A DNA stretch of 64,000 bases from Streptomyces fragilis (GCF_003112515.1 NZ_BEVZ01000010.1:1-64000), one strand, 5' to 3'. Shown: positions 27,081 through 36,179, numbered from the stretch's first letter. Program-made: numbers and translations. Notes: generated by a model from the sequence alone, not told the origin.

Positions 27081-27429
27081 CGTCCGCTTTCTCCGGGCGA
27101 AGAAACCCCTGGCCGGCGGCCATGTGCTTTATATGATCGGGGCGGACGCGTGTGCGGACCGGCCGACACCTCTTGCCTCGGCCGCCGCCGCGTCCGAAGA
27201 TTTCCCTTTCGCTGTCAGGGCGGCCGGGGGGACGGTCCGGGGACGGTCGACGTATTGGGGAAGAGCGGGGCATGAAGAATTTCGGGACGGGTTCGACGAG
27301 GGCGTACAACCCTCGGGGGGGTCGGGACGTCCAACGGGCGTGGCAGAGGTTCTCGAGTTCCCCGTGGCGGCGCGCAACGCCGGCCTGCGCCCTCGCCGGT
27401 CCCCCAGACCCGGCGGTACGCCGGGCGGC
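27081..27429 (+). promoter_or_regulatory. long leader of the sigma factor gene
   Basis: About 350 bp with no convincing gene. TTTATATGAT (27128-27137) is unusually AT-rich and looks like a -10; GAAGAAACCCC about 20 bp upstream is a possible -35. In-frame extension of the sigma-factor reading frame through this region is possible but lacks family similarity. Confidence 0.4.
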
Positions 27430-28038
27430 ATGCCGGTGATCGCGCCCATGCCGTCGGCGCGCCGCGCACGTGTACCCGCTCCCCGGCAGGGTGACGGCCT
27501 CATGCCGTCCCAGGCCACCGGCTCCTCCGAGGCGGTGCCCGAGGCCGGAACCACGGTCGACCACCTCACCGCGACCTACCGGGAGCACTACCGGTCGCTG
27601 CTGCGCCTCGCCGCGCTGCTGCTCGACGACACCGCGTCCTGCGAGGACGTGGTGCAGGAGGCGTTCATCCGGGTCCACTCGGCCCGCCGCCGGGTCCGCG
27701 ACCCGGAGAAGACGCTCGCCTACCTGCGTCAGACCGTCGTCAACCTGTCCCGCTCCGCGCTCCGCCGCCGCATCCTCGGCCTGAAGCTGCTGTCGAAGCC
27801 GATGCCCGACATGGCCAGCGCCGAGGAGGGCGCCTACGACCAGCTCGAGCGCGACTCCCTGATCAAGGCCATGAAGGGGCTGCAGCGCCGCCAGCGAGAG
27901 GTGCTGGTGCTGCGCTACTTCTCCGACATGACCGAGGCGCAGGTCGCCGAGACACTGGGCATATCCGTGGGCTCGGTGAAGGCCTACGGCTCCCGCGGCA
28001 TCGCCGCCCTGCGCGTCGCGATGGGAGCGACCGCATGA
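27430..28038 (+). CDS. ECF-type (SigE family) RNA polymerase sigma factor
   Basis: 202 aa. Region 2 (HYRSLLRLAALLLDDTASCEDVVQEAFIRVHSARRR, about residues 54-90) and region 4 (LQRRQREVLVLRYFSDMTEAQVAETLGISVGSVKAYGSRG, about 150-190) are clear; I describe them by position. ATG 27430 is chosen as the first good start in the MPVIAPMP segment. Alternatives are GTG 27340 and ATG 27502, which has AGGGTGA. The next gene overlaps the stop by 4 bases and encodes a membrane protein likely to be its anti-sigma or regulator. Confidence 0.88.
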   Translation: MPVIAPMPSARRARVPAPRQGDGLMPSQATGSSEAVPEAGTTVDHLTATYREHYRSLLRLAALLLDDTASCEDVVQEAFIRVHSARRRVRDPEKTLAYLRQTVVNLSRSALRRRILGLKLLSKPMPDMASAEEGAYDQLERDSLIKAMKGLQRRQREVLVLRYFSDMTEAQVAETLGISVGSVKAYGSRGIAALRVAMGATA

Positions 28039-29282
28039 CCGGTCCCGAGGATCCCGACGACCTGGCGCGGCGCACCGCTTTCGGCCGATCCCGGCCGTCA
28101 CGGGTACGCCGCACCCGTCACTCCTGGCATCCTTGGCTCCCGTCGGACAACGGTCCGGCGGCGCAGAGCCCGAGCAAGCCCGGCCCGCAACCCAGCCCGC
28201 ACGAACCGCACGGTGGGAACGAACCTGTGAACGAACGCCCCGACGAACAGAGCCTCGGGTCCGGGCTCGGTCCGGACGAGGCGGAGCTGCGACGCCTGCT
28301 CCACCAGGCCGTCGACGTCCTCGAGCCCAGTGACGACACCCTGGAGTACCTGCGGCACGCGGTGCCCGCCCGGCGGGCCCGCAAGCGCCAGGCCCTGGTG
28401 GGCATGGCGGCGGCCGCCCTCTTCGCCGGCACGGCCGTCCCCGCGGCGGTGCACGTCTCCACGGCGGGCTCCGCCGAGGACGTGCGCGCCGGACACGTCT
28501 CGGGCCGCACCGAGGTCCAGGGCGGCCAGGGCGACGACCTGCACATGGGCGTCTCGGCCGGCACCGCGCTCCCCGGCCTGCCGGGGGTCACCGAGGACCT
28601 CGAGTCCCGGGGCGGCGACAGCAAGGGCGGCAAGGACGCGGGCGCCGACGCGAGCGCCCCGGCGTCCGCACCCACCTGCACGGCCGCCCAGTTGTCGGCC
28701 CCGGTCGGCGAGCTCGGCCCGGTCGGCGCCGACGGCAGCGTCTCGGGCGTCTTCCGCGTGTACAACTCCTCGATCGCGGGCTGCTCGGTGAGCGACCCGG
28801 GCACCGTCTCGGTGAGCGCCCTGGGCGCGGCCGACCCGGCGCGGATCAGCGTCGTCCGGCAGGCCGGCGACCAGCCGGAGTACGAGCGGCTGCTGCTCGG
28901 CCCCGGGGCCTCCTACCAGATCCGCGTCTCCTGGGTCGCCTCCGGCGCCTGCCCCACGGACGACCCGATCGAGTCCCCGACCACGTCCGGCGGGACGGAC
29001 GGCGGTGGCGGCGACGCCACGGGCGGCCAGGACGGCGGCACCAGCGCGCCCCCCACCGTGGGCGGCAGCACCGACGGCCGGGTCGGCTCGACGGGCAACG
29101 AGGGCGGCACCGAGGACGGCGTGACGACGCAGCTGGGCAAGAGCCAGGTGAACACGGACGGCAGCGTCGTGGTCAGCTACCGCCCGCAGGGCGCGGACGC
29201 CGCCGGCGCGGCCGCCTCGGTGACGGTCCCGGGCGCGTGCGCGGGCACCGTGTACCGGACGGGGATCCTCGCGGGCAGCTGA
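28035..29282 (+). CDS. membrane-anchored partner of the sigma factor, unknown family
   Basis: 415 aa. The cytoplasmic N-terminus (1-112) contains ELRRLLHQAVDVLEPSDDTLEYLRHAVPARRARKRQ. A single TM (about 116-135) is followed by a long Gly/Ser/Asp-rich extracytoplasmic region with a Cys-containing beta domain (about 210-305; CTAAQL, AGCSVSDPG, GACPTDDP) and a final repeat of that fold. The gene is coupled to the sigma factor by ATGA, with GGGAG upstream. By position it should regulate that sigma factor, but no zinc-anti-sigma HxxxCxxC motif is visible, so this is inference. Confidence 0.8.
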   Translation: MTGPEDPDDLARRTAFGRSRPSRVRRTRHSWHPWLPSDNGPAAQSPSKPGPQPSPHEPHGGNEPVNERPDEQSLGSGLGPDEAELRRLLHQAVDVLEPSDDTLEYLRHAVPARRARKRQALVGMAAAALFAGTAVPAAVHVSTAGSAEDVRAGHVSGRTEVQGGQGDDLHMGVSAGTALPGLPGVTEDLESRGGDSKGGKDAGADASAPASAPTCTAAQLSAPVGELGPVGADGSVSGVFRVYNSSIAGCSVSDPGTVSVSALGAADPARISVVRQAGDQPEYERLLLGPGASYQIRVSWVASGACPTDDPIESPTTSGGTDGGGGDATGGQDGGTSAPPTVGGSTDGRVGSTGNEGGTEDGVTTQLGKSQVNTDGSVVVSYRPQGADAAGAAASVTVPGACAGTVYRTGILAGS

Positions 29283-29339
29283 GGCCCCGCGGCCCGGGCG
29301 GATCGTCCGGGCCGGATCGTCCGGGCCGCAGTGAGCGGA

Positions 29340-30251
29340 TCAGGAGGCGGCGGGAGCGGACTCCCGCCGCTCCTGCGTGTCCGGGGCCTGCCCGGCGGCT
29401 GCGGCGGCGTCCTCGGGGCTCGCGGCGGGGCGGGCGTCGTGGGCGTCGTGGGCGTCGTGGGGGACGTGCGCCTCCCCGGCGTCCTCGGGCAGGATGCCGA
29501 GCTCGGCGTCCCGGACGAACTCCGCCTCACGCCGCAGCAGCCGGTACCACATGAAGACCACGAAGCCGGCGAAGACGAACCACTCGCCGGTGTAGCCGAG
29601 GTTCTGGAAGGCCTTCAGGTCCAGCCCGCTGCCGGGCGCGGCCGCGGGCGGCACCGCCTTCATGCCCGCGTCGCCCTTGTTGAGCACGATCCAGGCGTCG
29701 TACACGTCGTACGGCACCAGGTTCACCAGCGAGGCGGCGCTGATCGCGCCGGTCCGCCCCGCGGGCAGACCGCCGGCCGCGGGCACGCCGTTCTGGCCGG
29801 GCACCTCGGAGACCTGCAGCGCCCCCGTCACCGTGACCTCCCCCTCGGGCGGAGCGGGCGCGTCGGCCGGGTCGGGCGTACCGGGCAGCCAGCCGCGCAC
29901 CACGGGCAGGGCCCTGCCGTCGCCGGTGCGCAGCATGGTCAGCACGTAGGAGCCGCGCCGCTCGTCCACCTCACGGTCCGGCACCAGCAGCTGCTCGCCG
30001 TACCGGCCGGTGACGACGGCCTGGTCGCCGACCGTCTCCTTGTCGACGGGGAGCAGCTCGGCCAGCGGCCGCGCGGTGCTCGGGTCGGCCTTGCGGTCCT
30101 CGGCGGCCTGGGCCGTCGCGTCGCGGTGGCCGTCCACCCGGGTCTCGAACCGGTCCAGCTGCCATGTCCCCATGAACACGCAGAACGGCACGGCGAGCAG
30201 CACGAAGACGTTGATCCCCCACCAGCGGGGCGTCAGCAGGAACCGGTACAC
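29340..30251 (-). CDS. SURF1 family cytochrome oxidase assembly protein
   Basis: 303 aa. The N-terminal TM (FLLTPRWWGINVFVLLAVPF, start to about 30) has the family motif GTWQLDRF; the central periplasmic domain has VTGRYGEQLLVPDRE, VVRGWLPG and WIVLNKGDAG; the C-terminal TM is GEWFVFAGFVVFMWYRLLRRE. SURF1 proteins assist haem a insertion into aa3 oxidase. A disordered, Ala/His/Asp-rich tail of about 50 residues (DAHDAHDARPAA) is extra. Start GTG 30251 is set by the YRFLLTPRWW N-terminus; the ribosome binding site is weak. Confidence 0.93.
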   Translation of the reverse strand: MYRFLLTPRWWGINVFVLLAVPFCVFMGTWQLDRFETRVDGHRDATAQAAEDRKADPSTARPLAELLPVDKETVGDQAVVTGRYGEQLLVPDREVDERRGSYVLTMLRTGDGRALPVVRGWLPGTPDPADAPAPPEGEVTVTGALQVSEVPGQNGVPAAGGLPAGRTGAISAASLVNLVPYDVYDAWIVLNKGDAGMKAVPPAAAPGSGLDLKAFQNLGYTGEWFVFAGFVVFMWYRLLRREAEFVRDAELGILPEDAGEAHVPHDAHDAHDARPAASPEDAAAAAGQAPDTQERRESAPAAS

Positions 30252-30443
30252 GCCCCCACGGTACCGGGACCCCGCCCCGTCCCCGGGGCCGGGCCGCCCG
30301 CCCGCACGGCCGCCGGGAGCCCTCCGGGCACGGCCGTCCGGACCGCCGCCCGCGCGGCTGCCCGAACCCCTGCCCGCGCGGCCGCCCGCACCACTGCCCG
30401 CACCGCTCCGCACCCGGGTGTGCCGAGCAGGCACTATGGGGCC

Positions 30444-32282
30444 ATGACTGACACCACCGGCCGCGCCGACGCCCCGGAGACGCCCACGACCATGCCCGAC
30501 TGGGAGAAGAGGTTCAGGGCCCCGCGCGTGTCCCTGCCCGACTGGGCGGAGGACGCCCCCGACCGCTCCCTGTTCGTCTCCAACGCGACGGGCACCTACG
30601 AGCTGTACGCCTGGGACCGCGCCACCGACGCCCAGCGCCAGGTCACCGACCGCCCCAACGGCACCACGGACGGCACGCTGACCCCCGACGGCGCCTGGAT
30701 CTGGTGGTTCGACGACACCGACGGCGACGAGTTCGGCGTCTGGCGCCGCCAGCCGTTCCACGGCGGCCCCGACGAGGAGGCCGTCCCCGGCCTGGAGCCC
30801 TCCTACCCGGCCGGTCTCGCCCTGGGCAGGGACGGCCGCACCGCCGTGGTCGGCCGCTCCGCCGACGACGAGGGCACCACCATCCACCTGGCCCGGGACG
30901 GCGAGGACCCGGTCGAGATCTACCGGCACCCGGAGTCGGCCGGTGTCGGCGACCTCTCCCATGACGGCTCGCTGATCGCCGTCGAGCACACCGAGCACGG
31001 CGACGCCATGCACTCCGCCCTGCGCGTGCTGCGCCCCGACGGCAGCACCGTCGCCGAGCTCGACGACACCAAGGCCGGCACCGTCGAACTGGGCCTGGAG
31101 GTCCTCGGCTTCGCCCCGGTCGACGGCGACACCCGGCTGCTCGTCGGCCACCAGCGCCGAGGCCGGTGGGAGCCCATGGTCTGGGACGTCGCGACCGGCG
31201 AGGAGACCGACCTGGCCCTGGAACTGCCCGGCGACGTGAGCGCCGAGTGGTACCCGGACGGCTCCGCGCTGCTGATCGCGCACAGTTTCGAGGCCCGCAG
31301 CGAGCTGTTCCGCTACGACCTGGCGAGCCGCGCCCTGGAGGAGATCGACACGCCGCCCGGCTCGGTCTCCGGCGCCACCGCGCGCCCCGACGGCAGCGTG
31401 GAGTACCTGTGGTCCTCCGCGGCCCGGCCCCCGGTGGTGCGCTCCACCTCCGGCCGCGTGGTGCTCGACCCGCCCGGCATGAAGGCCCCGGAGTCGGTGC
31501 CGGTGGAGGACGTCTGGGTGGAGGGCCCCGGAGGCCGCATCCACGCCCTGGTGCAGAAGCCGGCCGGCACGACGGGCCCGCTGCCCACCGTATTCGAGAT
31601 CCACGGCGGCCCCACCTGGCACGACAGCGACGCCTTCGCCGCCGGTCCCGCCGCCTGGGTCGACCACGGGTACGCGGTGGTCCGGGTCAACTACCGCGGC
31701 TCCACCGGCTACGGCCGGGAGTGGACGGACGCCCTCAAGCACCGCGTGGGCCTGATCGAGCTGGAGGACATCGCCGCGGTCCGCGAGTGGGCCGTCTCCT
31801 CGGGCCTCGCCGACCCCGGCCGCCTGGTCCTGACCGGCGGCTCCTGGGGCGGTTACCTCACCCTGCTCGGCCTGGGCACCCAGCCGGAGGCGTGGGCGGT
31901 CGGCATCGCCGCCGTCCCGGTCGCCGACTACGTGACGGCGTACCACGACGAGATGGAGGCGCTGAAGGCCATGGACCGCACGCTCCTGGGCGGCACCCCG
32001 GAGGAGGTCCCGGAGCGCTTCGAGGCGTCGTCCCCGATCACCTACGTCGACCGGGTCACCGCGCCGGTCTACATCTCGGCCGGGGTGAACGACCCGCGCT
32101 GCCCGATCCGGCAGGTCGAGAACTACGTCAAGCGCCTGGAGGGCCGCGGGGCGGTCCACGAGGTCTACCGCTACGACGCGGGGCACGGCTCGCTGGTGGT
32201 CGACGAGCGCATCAAGCAGGTCCGGCTCGAACTGGACTTCGCGGCACGGCACCTGCCGGGCGGGTCCGCGAACCGTCCGTAG
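30444..32282 (+). CDS. S9 family prolyl oligopeptidase-like peptidase
   Basis: 612 aa: an N-terminal beta-propeller-like half (about 40-350) and a C-terminal alpha/beta hydrolase (about 360-610). Catalytic Ser in GGSWGGYL, Asp in NDPRCP and His in DAGHGSL are all present, as is the oxyanion region EIHGGPTWHDSD. No signal peptide, so cytoplasmic. This resembles acylaminoacyl-peptidases, which trim short peptides. The ATG at 30444 or a second at 30435 could be used; neither has a strong ribosome binding site. Confidence 0.93.
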   Translation: MTDTTGRADAPETPTTMPDWEKRFRAPRVSLPDWAEDAPDRSLFVSNATGTYELYAWDRATDAQRQVTDRPNGTTDGTLTPDGAWIWWFDDTDGDEFGVWRRQPFHGGPDEEAVPGLEPSYPAGLALGRDGRTAVVGRSADDEGTTIHLARDGEDPVEIYRHPESAGVGDLSHDGSLIAVEHTEHGDAMHSALRVLRPDGSTVAELDDTKAGTVELGLEVLGFAPVDGDTRLLVGHQRRGRWEPMVWDVATGEETDLALELPGDVSAEWYPDGSALLIAHSFEARSELFRYDLASRALEEIDTPPGSVSGATARPDGSVEYLWSSAARPPVVRSTSGRVVLDPPGMKAPESVPVEDVWVEGPGGRIHALVQKPAGTTGPLPTVFEIHGGPTWHDSDAFAAGPAAWVDHGYAVVRVNYRGSTGYGREWTDALKHRVGLIELEDIAAVREWAVSSGLADPGRLVLTGGSWGGYLTLLGLGTQPEAWAVGIAAVPVADYVTAYHDEMEALKAMDRTLLGGTPEEVPERFEASSPITYVDRVTAPVYISAGVNDPRCPIRQVENYVKRLEGRGAVHEVYRYDAGHGSLVVDERIKQVRLELDFAARHLPGGSANRP

Positions 32283-32369
32283 TGGCCGAGGACGCGTCGG
32301 TATACGTAAAGTCACCTTTCGTTCACTCTCCGATGCGTCAACGCCCCGCGTGCGGGATACGGATAGGCC

Positions 32370-32867
32370 GTGCTCACAGATTCGACCAGTTCCCACCAGA
32401 ACCCCCGGCGGCGCGTGTCCGAGCGGCACGCGCCGCCGGCCGGGGGGCCCGGGTGCGCCGAACCCCTCGTGTTCGCCTCCCAGTTCAGGTCCTCGCCGCG
32501 CGGGGCCCGGCAGGCCCGGCACTGCGCCGTGCGCCGGCTCGCCGAGTGGGGGTTCCCGCCGACGTCCGACCTGTCCTGCGCGGTCGCCCTGCTGGTCGGT
32601 GAGCTGGCCGCCAACGCGGTGCGCCACGGTCGCGTGCCGGGGCGGGACTTCGCGCTCCGGCTCACCGTCGACGAACCCGGCGGCCTCGCCCGCGTCGAGG
32701 TGATCGACGCCTCCGAGACCCCGCCGCCCGCCGTCGCCCCGCCGGCCGCGCCGGAGGACGAGGCGGGGCGGGGCCTCCACCTGGTGGACGCCCTGGCCGT
32801 CCGCTGGGGCTCGCGGCCGCGCCAGCCGCTCGGCAAGATCGTCTGGGCGGAGCTCAAGACCCACTGA
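32370..32867 (+). CDS. anti-sigma-type HATPase regulator
   Basis: 165 aa HATPase_c_2 (RsbW-like) protein, common in Streptomyces. The ATP-binding motifs ALLVGELAANAVRHG (N-box) and the degenerate G-boxes VEVIDAS and EAGRGLHLVDALA are visible. Such proteins bind or phosphorylate anti-anti-sigma factors, but many act alone and targets are unknown. GTG 32370 lacks a clear ribosome binding site and could be leaderless; GTG 32415 is an alternative. It is convergent with the cobalt transporter operon. Confidence 0.87.
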   Translation: MLTDSTSSHQNPRRRVSERHAPPAGGPGCAEPLVFASQFRSSPRGARQARHCAVRRLAEWGFPPTSDLSCAVALLVGELAANAVRHGRVPGRDFALRLTVDEPGGLARVEVIDASETPPPAVAPPAAPEDEAGRGLHLVDALAVRWGSRPRQPLGKIVWAELKTH

Positions 32868-32907
32868 GCCGGGGCGGCGGGGCCTCGCGGCCCCCCGGGG
32901 GACGGGA

Positions 32908-33822
32908 CTACGCCCGGCCTTCCTCCGCCGCCCACCGGGCCAGCTCCTCCGCGGTGCGCGGGACGAAGCCCGCGCCCGCCCCGCCGTCGCGTCCCCGCAG
33001 GACCGCCCCCACCGCGACCCCCCACGGCATCCGCAGGCCCGCCTCCCGCAGCGCCTCGGCCCGCGCCAGCAACTCCCCGGCGGGCCCCGCCCGCACGCCC
33101 GTCGGGGTCAGCAGCGCGACGTCGTCCGCCCACCGCAACGCCAGGTCCACGTCGTGGGTGGCCATCATCACCGTGGTGCCCCCGCGCCGCAGCGCCTCCA
33201 GCGTCGCCAGGAGCCGTTCCTGCCCGTCGGGGTCCAGGCCCGCCGTCGGCTCGTCGAGCACGAGCACCCGCGGCCGCATGGCCACCGCCCCCGCGACGGC
33301 CGCCCGCTTGCGCTGCCCGTAGGACAGCAGGTGGGTGGGACGCTCGCCCAGCCCGGTGATGTCCAGCGCGGCGAGCGCCTCGTCGACCCGCGCCCTGACC
33401 TCCTCCTCCGGCAGCCCCAGGTTCAGCGGCCCGAACGACACGTCCTGCGCGACCGACGCCGCGAACAGCTGGTCGTCCGGATCCTGCACGACCAGCTGCA
33501 CGGCGGACCGCAGCCGGGTGAGCCCGGCACGGTCGTAGGACACCGGCCGGCCCTCCAGCTCCACCCGCCCCGACCGCGGTCGCAGCCCCCCGGTGAGCAG
33601 CCGCATCAGCGTCGTCTTCCCGCTGCCGTTGCGCCCGAGCAGGGCCAGTGCGCGGCCCTCGTGGACCTCGAAGCCGAGGCCGTCGAGCACGCGGGGGCCG
33701 TCCTCGTACCCGAAGGAGACGTCCCGCAGGGCGACCAGCGGCGTCGGAGCCCCGCCGCCCGGCGTGGCGCGGCCGTCGGCCGGGGCCGCGCCGCCCCCGG
33801 GTGTTGCGCTGCTCCCGTTCAC
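32908..33822 (-). CDS. cbiO: cobalt ECF transporter ATPase
   Basis: 304 aa ATPase of the cobalt importer. Walker A GRNGSGKTTL, Q-loop QLVVQDPDDQLF, signature LLSYGQRKRAAVAGA, Walker B VLVLDEPTAGLDPDG and the switch MMATHDVDLAL are intact. It is the last gene of cbiM-cbiN-cbiQ-cbiO and overlaps cbiQ by 4 bases. N- and C-terminal ends are extended (a Gly/Pro/Ala-rich start). It powers cobalt uptake through CbiMNQ. Confidence 0.95.
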   Translation of the reverse strand: MNGSSATPGGGAAPADGRATPGGGAPTPLVALRDVSFGYEDGPRVLDGLGFEVHEGRALALLGRNGSGKTTLMRLLTGGLRPRSGRVELEGRPVSYDRAGLTRLRSAVQLVVQDPDDQLFAASVAQDVSFGPLNLGLPEEEVRARVDEALAALDITGLGERPTHLLSYGQRKRAAVAGAVAMRPRVLVLDEPTAGLDPDGQERLLATLEALRRGGTTVMMATHDVDLALRWADDVALLTPTGVRAGPAGELLARAEALREAGLRMPWGVAVGAVLRGRDGGAGAGFVPRTAEELARWAAEEGRA

Positions 33823-34571
33823 GACAGACGTCCTTCCAGCGCGGCGTCGAGCACGACGATCGCGGTCAGCAGCGCGACACTCGCGCCGACGAAGCCCCGG
33901 GACACCCGGGTGGGCGGGACGAGGACCCGCAGCGTCCCGTCGTACCCCCGTCCGGCGAGCCCGGTGTGCAGGCGGCCCGCCCGGTCGAAGGCCCGCACGA
34001 ACGCGGTCGCCCCCAGACCGCCCAGCGACCGCCAGGCCGCGGACCTGGTCCGGTGCCCGAGCCGCGCCGCCTGCGCCTGCCTGACCTGCCGCACCGAGTC
34101 GAGCAGCAGGAACGCCATCCGGTACGTCACCACCGCCACGTCCACCACCGCCGCCGGAACCCCCGCCCGCACCAGGCGGGGCAGGAGGTCCGACATCGGC
34201 GTGGTGAACGCGAACACCAGCACGCCCAGCGAGGCCGCCGAGCTCCGCAGCAGCAGTTCACCGGCCCGCAGCGCCCCGTCGGGCGCCGGACCCAGCAGCG
34301 CGCCGTCCGGCCCGCCGACCCGCACCAGCAGGGTCGCCGCGCCGGTGACGCAGAACCCGAGCGGTGCGCGGTAGGCCCGCCACAGCCGCCCGGCCGGCAC
34401 CCGCGCGGGCCCCAGCAGCACCACCAGCGCGGTCACCAGCACCAGCAGGGCGCCGGGCCACGGCGGCAGCGCGACGGCGAGCAGCGTGAGCCCGAACCCG
34501 AGCACCGCCTTGTCCACAGGATGACGGCGGCGCCAGCGACTGCTGTGCGCCGCCGCGTCGATCGACAGCAC
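33819..34571 (-). CDS. cbiQ: cobalt ECF transporter T component
   Basis: 250 aa with five or six TM helices. The two short Ala-Arg-Gly type coupling motifs of T components are visible as AQAARLGHRTRSAAW and GLAGRGYDG. Start GTG 34571 (VLSIDAAAHSSRWRRRHP) lies 5 bp after the cbiN stop; its ribosome binding site is weak, implying translational coupling. It links the ATPase CbiO to CbiM. A perfect TTGTCCACA (34510-34518) occurs in its 5' end, likely by chance. Confidence 0.92.
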   Translation of the reverse strand: MLSIDAAAHSSRWRRRHPVDKAVLGFGLTLLAVALPPWPGALLVLVTALVVLLGPARVPAGRLWRAYRAPLGFCVTGAATLLVRVGGPDGALLGPAPDGALRAGELLLRSSAASLGVLVFAFTTPMSDLLPRLVRAGVPAAVVDVAVVTYRMAFLLLDSVRQVRQAQAARLGHRTRSAAWRSLGGLGATAFVRAFDRAGRLHTGLAGRGYDGTLRVLVPPTRVSRGFVGASVALLTAIVVLDAALEGRLS

Positions 34572-34576
34572 AGGCG

Positions 34577-35026
34577 TCAGACCCGCCCGGAGTCGGCGTC
34601 GTCCGGAACACCGCGCGCGGCGAGCCCGGACCCCGCCGGGGCCTGAGCGTCCGCGTCCACGACCACGGGGGTGGCCGGAGTTCCGTCCCCGGCGGGGTCC
34701 GACGGGGCGCGCGCGGCTGCCGCCGCCCGGGCCTCGCCCTGCCGCCGCCCGCGCCACAGGCCCAGGCAGTAGGCGACGACTCCCGCCCCGACCGCCGCCT
34801 GCAGCGCGAACAGCCCCGACTCGATCTCCCCGGACGGCGGTTCGTACACCGGCGAGAACCAGGGGCGGTAGTCCGGGTTGATCTCCTGGATCGCCACCTC
34901 CGCCTCGGCGTCCGCCCCGGTGAACGGCTCGGGCTTGTGGTCGCCCATGCCGAGGAGCACCGGAAGGACCGCCACCGCGACCACGGTCAGCACCAGCAGC
35001 AGGTTGATCCGCAGGTTCCGGCTCAT
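34577..35026 (-). CDS. cbiN: cobalt transporter component CbiN
   Basis: 149 aa. N-terminal TM, the signature stretches FTGADAEAEVAIQEINPDYRPWF and EPPSGEIESGLFALQAAVGAG (cited as recognisable family blocks; first is about residues 35-57), then a second TM. CbiN assists CbiM in cobalt loading. A polar, Ala/Asp-rich C-terminal extension of about 50 residues is unusual for a family of roughly 100 aa. It is coupled to cbiM by an ATGA overlap. Confidence 0.93.
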   Translation of the reverse strand: MSRNLRINLLLVLTVVAVAVLPVLLGMGDHKPEPFTGADAEAEVAIQEINPDYRPWFSPVYEPPSGEIESGLFALQAAVGAGVVAYCLGLWRGRRQGEARAAAAARAPSDPAGDGTPATPVVVDADAQAPAGSGLAARGVPDDADSGRV

Positions 35027-35859
35027 CGCGCCACCGCCCCGGTGCCCGTAGCGGTTTCCGTACCGGCTTCCGCCCCGGTCTCCGGACCGGTTCCCGTCCC
35101 GGCTTCCGCCCCGGTGTCCGGACCGGTTCCCGTCCCGGCTTCCGCCCCGGTGTCCGTCCCGTTCTCCGTCTCCGCCTCCGTCCCGGCCTTGCGGAGCCCG
35201 CCGGTCCGCACGCCCAGCCGGGCCAGCTCACCCGCACTCGACTGTGCGAGCAGCCGCACCACCAGCACCGTGAGCAGCCCCTCGCTCACCGCCAGCGGGA
35301 TCTGCGTGACCGCGAAGATGGACCCGAACTTGCCCAGCGCGCCCAGGAATCCGCCCACCGGGTCGGGGAAGGCCAGCGCCAGCTGCACGCTGGTCACGCA
35401 GTAGGTGCTGAGGTCGGCGACGAACGCCGCGCAGAACACCGCCACCGCGAGCCGCGCCCCGCACCGCAGGGCCAGCCGGTACACGCCGTACCCCGCCCAG
35501 GGGCCGACCACGGCCATCGAGAAGACGTTGGCGCCGAGCGTGGTGAGCCCGCCGTGGGCGAGCAACAGCGCCTGGAACAACAGCGTGACGGTGCCGAGCA
35601 CCGCCACCACAGGGGGCCGGAACAGCACCGCCCCCAGCCCGCTCCCGGTGGGGTGCGAACAACTACCGGTGACCGACGGCAACTTGAGTGCCGACAGGAC
35701 GAACATGAACGCGCCCGAAGCTCCCAGGAGCAGCGTGCTCTCGGGATGTTCCCTCACCTCACGGGTGAGTTGACGAACTCCGTGGACGACGAACGGCGCA
35801 GACGCGGCAACCCAGGCGATCGCGTGCGCCGGAGGAAGAAACCCCTCGGCTATGTGCAT
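35023..35859 (-). CDS. cbiM: cobalt transporter S component CbiM
   Basis: 278 aa with about seven TM helices. It starts MHIAEGFLPP: His2 with the N-terminal amine and further His residues (CSHPTGSGLGAVLF) make the cobalt site. It is the first gene of cbiMNQO, 46-50 bp behind a cobalamin riboswitch. The last 55 residues are a low-complexity tail with a 12-residue repeat TGAEAGTGTGPD, not part of the usual family. Confidence 0.95.
   Translation of the reverse strand: MHIAEGFLPPAHAIAWVAASAPFVVHGVRQLTREVREHPESTLLLGASGAFMFVLSALKLPSVTGSCSHPTGSGLGAVLFRPPVVAVLGTVTLLFQALLLAHGGLTTLGANVFSMAVVGPWAGYGVYRLALRCGARLAVAVFCAAFVADLSTYCVTSVQLALAFPDPVGGFLGALGKFGSIFAVTQIPLAVSEGLLTVLVVRLLAQSSAGELARLGVRTGGLRKAGTEAETENGTDTGAEAGTGTGPDTGAEAGTGTGPETGAEAGTETATGTGAVAR
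35065..35165. repeat. 36-bp coding tandem repeat at the 3' end of cbiM
   Basis: Units at 35065-35100 and 35101-35136 and a partial third to about 35165, encoding the 12-residue TGAEAGTGTGP(D/E) repeats. Confidence 0.9.
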
Positions 35860-35904
35860 GGCTCAGCAGACCCTCTCCAGCACCTCGTGGATGGACGACG
35901 CGCC

Positions 35905-36068
35905 TTGGCCGGTCTCCTGGCTGACGGGTACCACACGCCCGTGCTCCGCCTTCCCGGGTCCGTGAGGACCCAGTGGCTGCCCGCGAGGGCCGGAGCCGGA
36001 CTTCCCGATCACAGTGGCGAGGGCCGCACCGGCATCACACCGGATTTCCCGTTCACCAAGACCTTGTG
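35905..36068 (-). promoter_or_regulatory. cobalamin riboswitch
   Basis: On the minus strand the leader of cbiM carries the aptamer hallmarks in order: GGTGAACGGGAAATCCGGTG, GCCACTGTGATCGGGAAG, and the B12 box GTCAGCCAGGAGACCGGCC. The element ends about 46 bases before the cbiM ATG. Binding of adenosylcobalamin should switch off the cobalt importer. No ORF in this region is convincing. Confidence 0.95.
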
Positions 36069-36179
36069 ACAGTAATCCGGCATCACACCCACTGACAAGC
36101 GAGCCCGATCCGGCCACCGGTGGCCGCGACCGCCCGACGCGTCCCGCCCCGCGGGCGCCGGACGGGCCGAGGGGCGGGC

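Noticed and set aside
29340..32864. Very long minus-strand open frame antisense to the S9 peptidase and HATPase genes
   Set aside because: Only its 3' end is the SURF1 gene. The rest mirrors high-GC coding on the other strand; the plus-strand frames carry catalytic motifs and the minus frame does not.
34510..34518. A third perfect DnaA box
   Set aside because: It is a single copy inside the cbiQ coding region; one 9-mer can occur by chance.
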